This document shows positions 21,290 through 23,423 of a stretch of DNA of 23,423 nucleotides, piece after piece (positions within the stretch are counted from its first letter, which is position 1; every line of letters starts with the position of its first letter). Made by a program: the position numbers and the translations under genes. Origin of the DNA: Phallusia fumigata (taxonomy: Eukaryota; Chordata; Ascidiacea; Phlebobranchia; Ascidiidae); contig QXVZ01032641.1 of the NCBI GenBank assembly GCA_008931825.1, positions 1 to 23,423 of the forward strand, given 5' to 3'. The notes below the pieces were generated by a model. The model saw only the letters and a list, made by a program, of their open reading frames with translations, ran no database searches and was not told the DNA's origin.

Positions 21290-21430
21290 TCAACTTTGCA
21301 TGTGTGGGAACCCATGTATTTCTGCCTGCAGAAACAATCATGCCATAAAAAGTCTAGGTAACAATGGGACCCAATGTGAAATAATGTGGTGAATATATTT
21401 ATCTTTGATAAATTGAATGGTAGTGTATGG
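21290..21430 (+). repeat. Dispersed repeat tail (TTTCTGCCTGCAGAAA family)
   Basis: It contains CTTTGCATGTGTGGGAACC, TTTCTGCCTGCAGAAACAATC (a 7-bp inverted repeat with a 2-nt centre) and AACAATGGGACCCAATGTG, the same order as the copies in transporter introns 3, 4 and 8. Here it follows the tandem array directly, so array plus tail appears to be the full element. Confidence 0.7.
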
Positions 21431-22108
21431 CAGAGGTGTACAACCTGCGGCTGCAGTCTTATTAATTTAGCCAGAATGATGCAAAGAAATGCAAGCAACA
21501 AAACAATAATAAAAGACTGTTTGTTTAACTTTGAAAAGTACTCAATGCCTTCTTTTACATTTCCTGTAACCCGAGGGTGATTTCAATTTAAACAGCTAAA
21601 GTTTAGACTTGTCAGAAGTATGGTCAATATGGTTACATGCGACAGCTGTAAAGATGTTTGTTAGTGCAAGCCCAAGCCAGTAATGCAATTCCTACTTTTC
21701 ACCCTTACACGTCTATAAAAGTAAAACTGAAATGAGTTGCACGATCAAAGACACATCAGAATTTTTGCTGATTTGCCGAACAATTCAACCTCGTTGCGAT
21801 ACTCTCGTTGCTTGTTGCGCCTTGGTGTTGTTACCAATTATTGTCACGTTAGCCAAAAGGGGAATAAATGGTGCTGTTGCGTCTGTGAATTGCGCACTCT
21901 AGTTTATGTGCCATTTGGACGAAATAATATCAGTTCCAATTACCCGATATAAATGGTAAATTTGGATTCGAATCTGCCTGCTTTGATATTCTACTTTAAA
22001 CATCCCTAGTTCCAATTACCTGATAAAAACGGCAAATTTAGATTCGAATCGGTCCGGATTCCAATCCTTAGGATTCAATATTCCATTTTGAACATGCCTA
22101 TTTGGTAG

Positions 22109-22377
22109 TCAATCACAGTGCAGGAAGAAATCATCACAAACACACCCTTTCTTGCAACTCAATGCTTGGGCAACTAAGTCGAGTGACCTAGGAAATACCC
22201 AGTCAAGGATGGACTTTTTCCATAATTTGGACTGCCTTTTTTGCATTAGGTTGGTTAAACTAAAAGTTATGACAATTGCATGCTTACATGTAACACCAGG
22301 GATTATAAAGTTTCCACTAATATGAATGTTGATTAATGTATTATTAGAGATAGGGGTGGTCATTTTTTAATAAAAGT
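22109..22377. other. Upstream region of the right-edge gene
   Basis: No promoter element was recognised. An in-frame TAG at 22351 precedes the ATG at 22378. An 84-codon minus-strand frame here has no recognisable motif and is treated as chance. Confidence 0.3.
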
Positions 22378-23423
22378 ATGAATCACTGTAAATTCGCATC
22401 TGGTTTAACCTTTCCGCTAAAACAAGGAATAAATGTTGAAGAATTGAGAAAAGCCAAAGGTCAAGGTAAGTGAAGATAAGAGCAGTTTTTGTAGCACTTT
22501 ACTACGAAGGCCTTTTATATGTTTGTTGCAGTCTGCTAAATTGAGTTACTGGAGTGCCAACTCATTGTTGTCTTGGTATAAGTAATAATCTGTTTTGAAT
22601 TTGCACATGCCAGTTTGAATGGGCCTGTGTCATCAGTTTGTTTTGAATGCTTAAGTCCCGCTGGTTGTCCCATAAGCCTGTGAATAAATTTATTTAACAA
22701 TGTCCACAAATGATGGTGTTTTATTAATATTTTGATTGTGGTTTAGTGTTTTTTTTTTACTTTAATGCTCAAGCAGTTGTTTTACCCTAGGTCCTAACCA
22801 GATACTTCGCTAGCTGTTCAAATTAGTCAAATATATAGTTGGTCCAGATGAATAAAATTTTAACAATGAGTACATTAATTTATTGTTGTGTTGATTGCCT
22901 TCTTTCGAACTATAGCCCCATCACTTACTCTGTTAATCATTGTGATGAGTGATCTATTTTAAGCAGTAAACGTCCTAACCACAAACACTACCAATCACTG
23001 AAAACATATCCTACTACAATCTTGCCTATGATTAGTAATTAAATGATATGAAAGGCTGGCACAGATATGAAGCAAATGTAAACAATATAGTGATATGTAT
23101 CTTATTCAGAGGTGAAAGTGTATTCACAAATGGAATGGCAATATGGTCAAGATGGTTTAGCATTTTACAGCAAAATTTAANCATATCCTACTACAATCTT
23201 GCCTATGATTAGTAATTAAATGATATGAAAGGCTGGCACAGATATGAAGCAAATGTAAACAATATAGTGATATGTATCTTATTCAGAGGTGAAAGTGTAT
23301 TCACAAATGGAATGGCAATATGGTCAAGATGGTTTAGCATTTTACAGCAAAATTTAAGTAACAAAATTTATGTTACCGGTGAGGTAAATGATATTTTTAC
23401 AAAATGATGTTTTGCAGTATTTT
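22378..23423 (+). CDS. Unrecognised gene, first exon plus possible second exon at the right edge
   Basis: Exon 1 is 22378-22465: an ATG after an in-frame TAG at 22351, 29 codons plus one base, starting MNHCKFASGLTFPLKQG and ending EELRKAKGQ, then a textbook donor CAAG|GTAAGTGA. It is too short to stand out as a long open frame, but the donor and coding look are good. A phase-compatible exon begins after TCTTATTCAG at 23109 (and again at 23286 in the duplicated block), reading EVKVYSQMEWQYGQDGLAFY and a stop soon after, about 53 residues in all. The second exon could instead be spliced in another frame (GESVFTNGMAIW...YVTGE, donor GAG|GTAAAT). I recognise no family; function unknown. The true gene may continue past the window. 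Confidence 0.4.
22590..22720 (+). repeat. Diverged unit of the 127-bp repeat in the intron of the right-edge gene
   Basis: It shares TTTGCACATGCCAG, GTGTCATCAGTTTGTTTT, a CCCGCTGG-type centre and TTTAACAATGTCCA with the array at 20763-21226. The match is clearly more diverged than those in the transporter introns. Confidence 0.45.
23005..23357. repeat. Exact 176-bp direct duplication flanking a single N (probable assembly artefact)
   Basis: 23005-23180 and 23182-23357 read identically and are separated only by the N at 23181. As with the block at 9968-10367, unmerged contig ends are the simplest explanation. The candidate second exon of the right-edge gene lies inside and is therefore shown twice. 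Confidence 0.85.

Larger units (their letters stand above)
20542..22100. mobile_element. 1.56-kb composite hAT element with nested repeats
   Basis: The left end TAGGGGTGTTATGG and right end, inverted, TAGGCATGTTCAAAATGG match at 8 of the first 10 bases. The flanks are TTTGGAAG (20534-20541) and TTTGGTAG (22101-22108), a 7-of-8 match fitting an 8-bp hAT target duplication. The right end appears doubled: TTCCAATTACC...TTCGAATC...CATCCCTA near 21934-22008 is followed by a second diverged copy to 22100. Inside are the 127-bp tandem array and the TTTCTGCCTGCAGAAA repeat tail. A block ATTAATTTNGNCAGAATGA is duplicated either side of them (20606 and 21461). No transposase frame was recognised. Confidence 0.6.

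Overview
The window looks like nuclear DNA of a tunicate, most likely a Ciona species. It is AT-rich, its genes are split by short GT-AG introns, and most of it is a patchwork of small DNA transposons and dispersed repeats. There is no bacterial-style operon, no CRISPR array, and no rRNA or tRNA that I can support. The species assignment is inference from this style and from the animal protein families, not from a marker gene.

Layout, left to right. (1) 1-1463: upstream DNA with isolated splice-like signals and a GCGGT-rich repeat. (2) 1464-8931, plus strand: a complete 13-coding-exon gene for a cationic amino acid transporter of the SLC7A1/2/3 (CAT) type, 576 residues. I rebuilt it exon by exon and every reading-frame phase agrees. 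Its introns hold a degenerate hAT transposon with a transposase relic (3968-4740) and several sense-strand copies of one repeat family. Intron 8 is almost nothing but one such copy. (3) 8932-12400: intergenic, with a decayed Ty3/gypsy pol fragment on the minus strand, an AACGTT-rich tandem repeat, and an artificial-looking duplication around an N. (4) About 12.4-16.4 kb, plus strand: a gene resembling TEX45/SAXO5 (C19orf45), a ciliary/sperm microtubule-associated protein. Three coding exons are visible and at least one linking exon is not found. A 401-bp hAT MITE with a perfect 8-bp target duplication sits in its large intron. (5) 16.4-22.3 kb: repeat-rich intergenic DNA with partial hAT ends, a GTAC-rich block, a 16-bp inverted repeat, one orphan exon-like segment, and a 1.56-kb composite hAT element containing a 127-bp tandem array. 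(6) 22378 to the right edge, plus strand: the start of an unrecognised gene. Its possible second exon lies inside a second N-flanked duplication.

The genes do not form a functional cluster: a membrane transporter, an axonemal protein and an unknown gene are simply neighbours. I found no clearly new biological system. The most interesting signal is that one repeat family makes up or abuts the 3' ends of three introns of the transporter gene, always in the sense orientation, which is introner-like. The region also carries two probable assembly duplications that should be resolved before any copy-number or exon-count claim is made.
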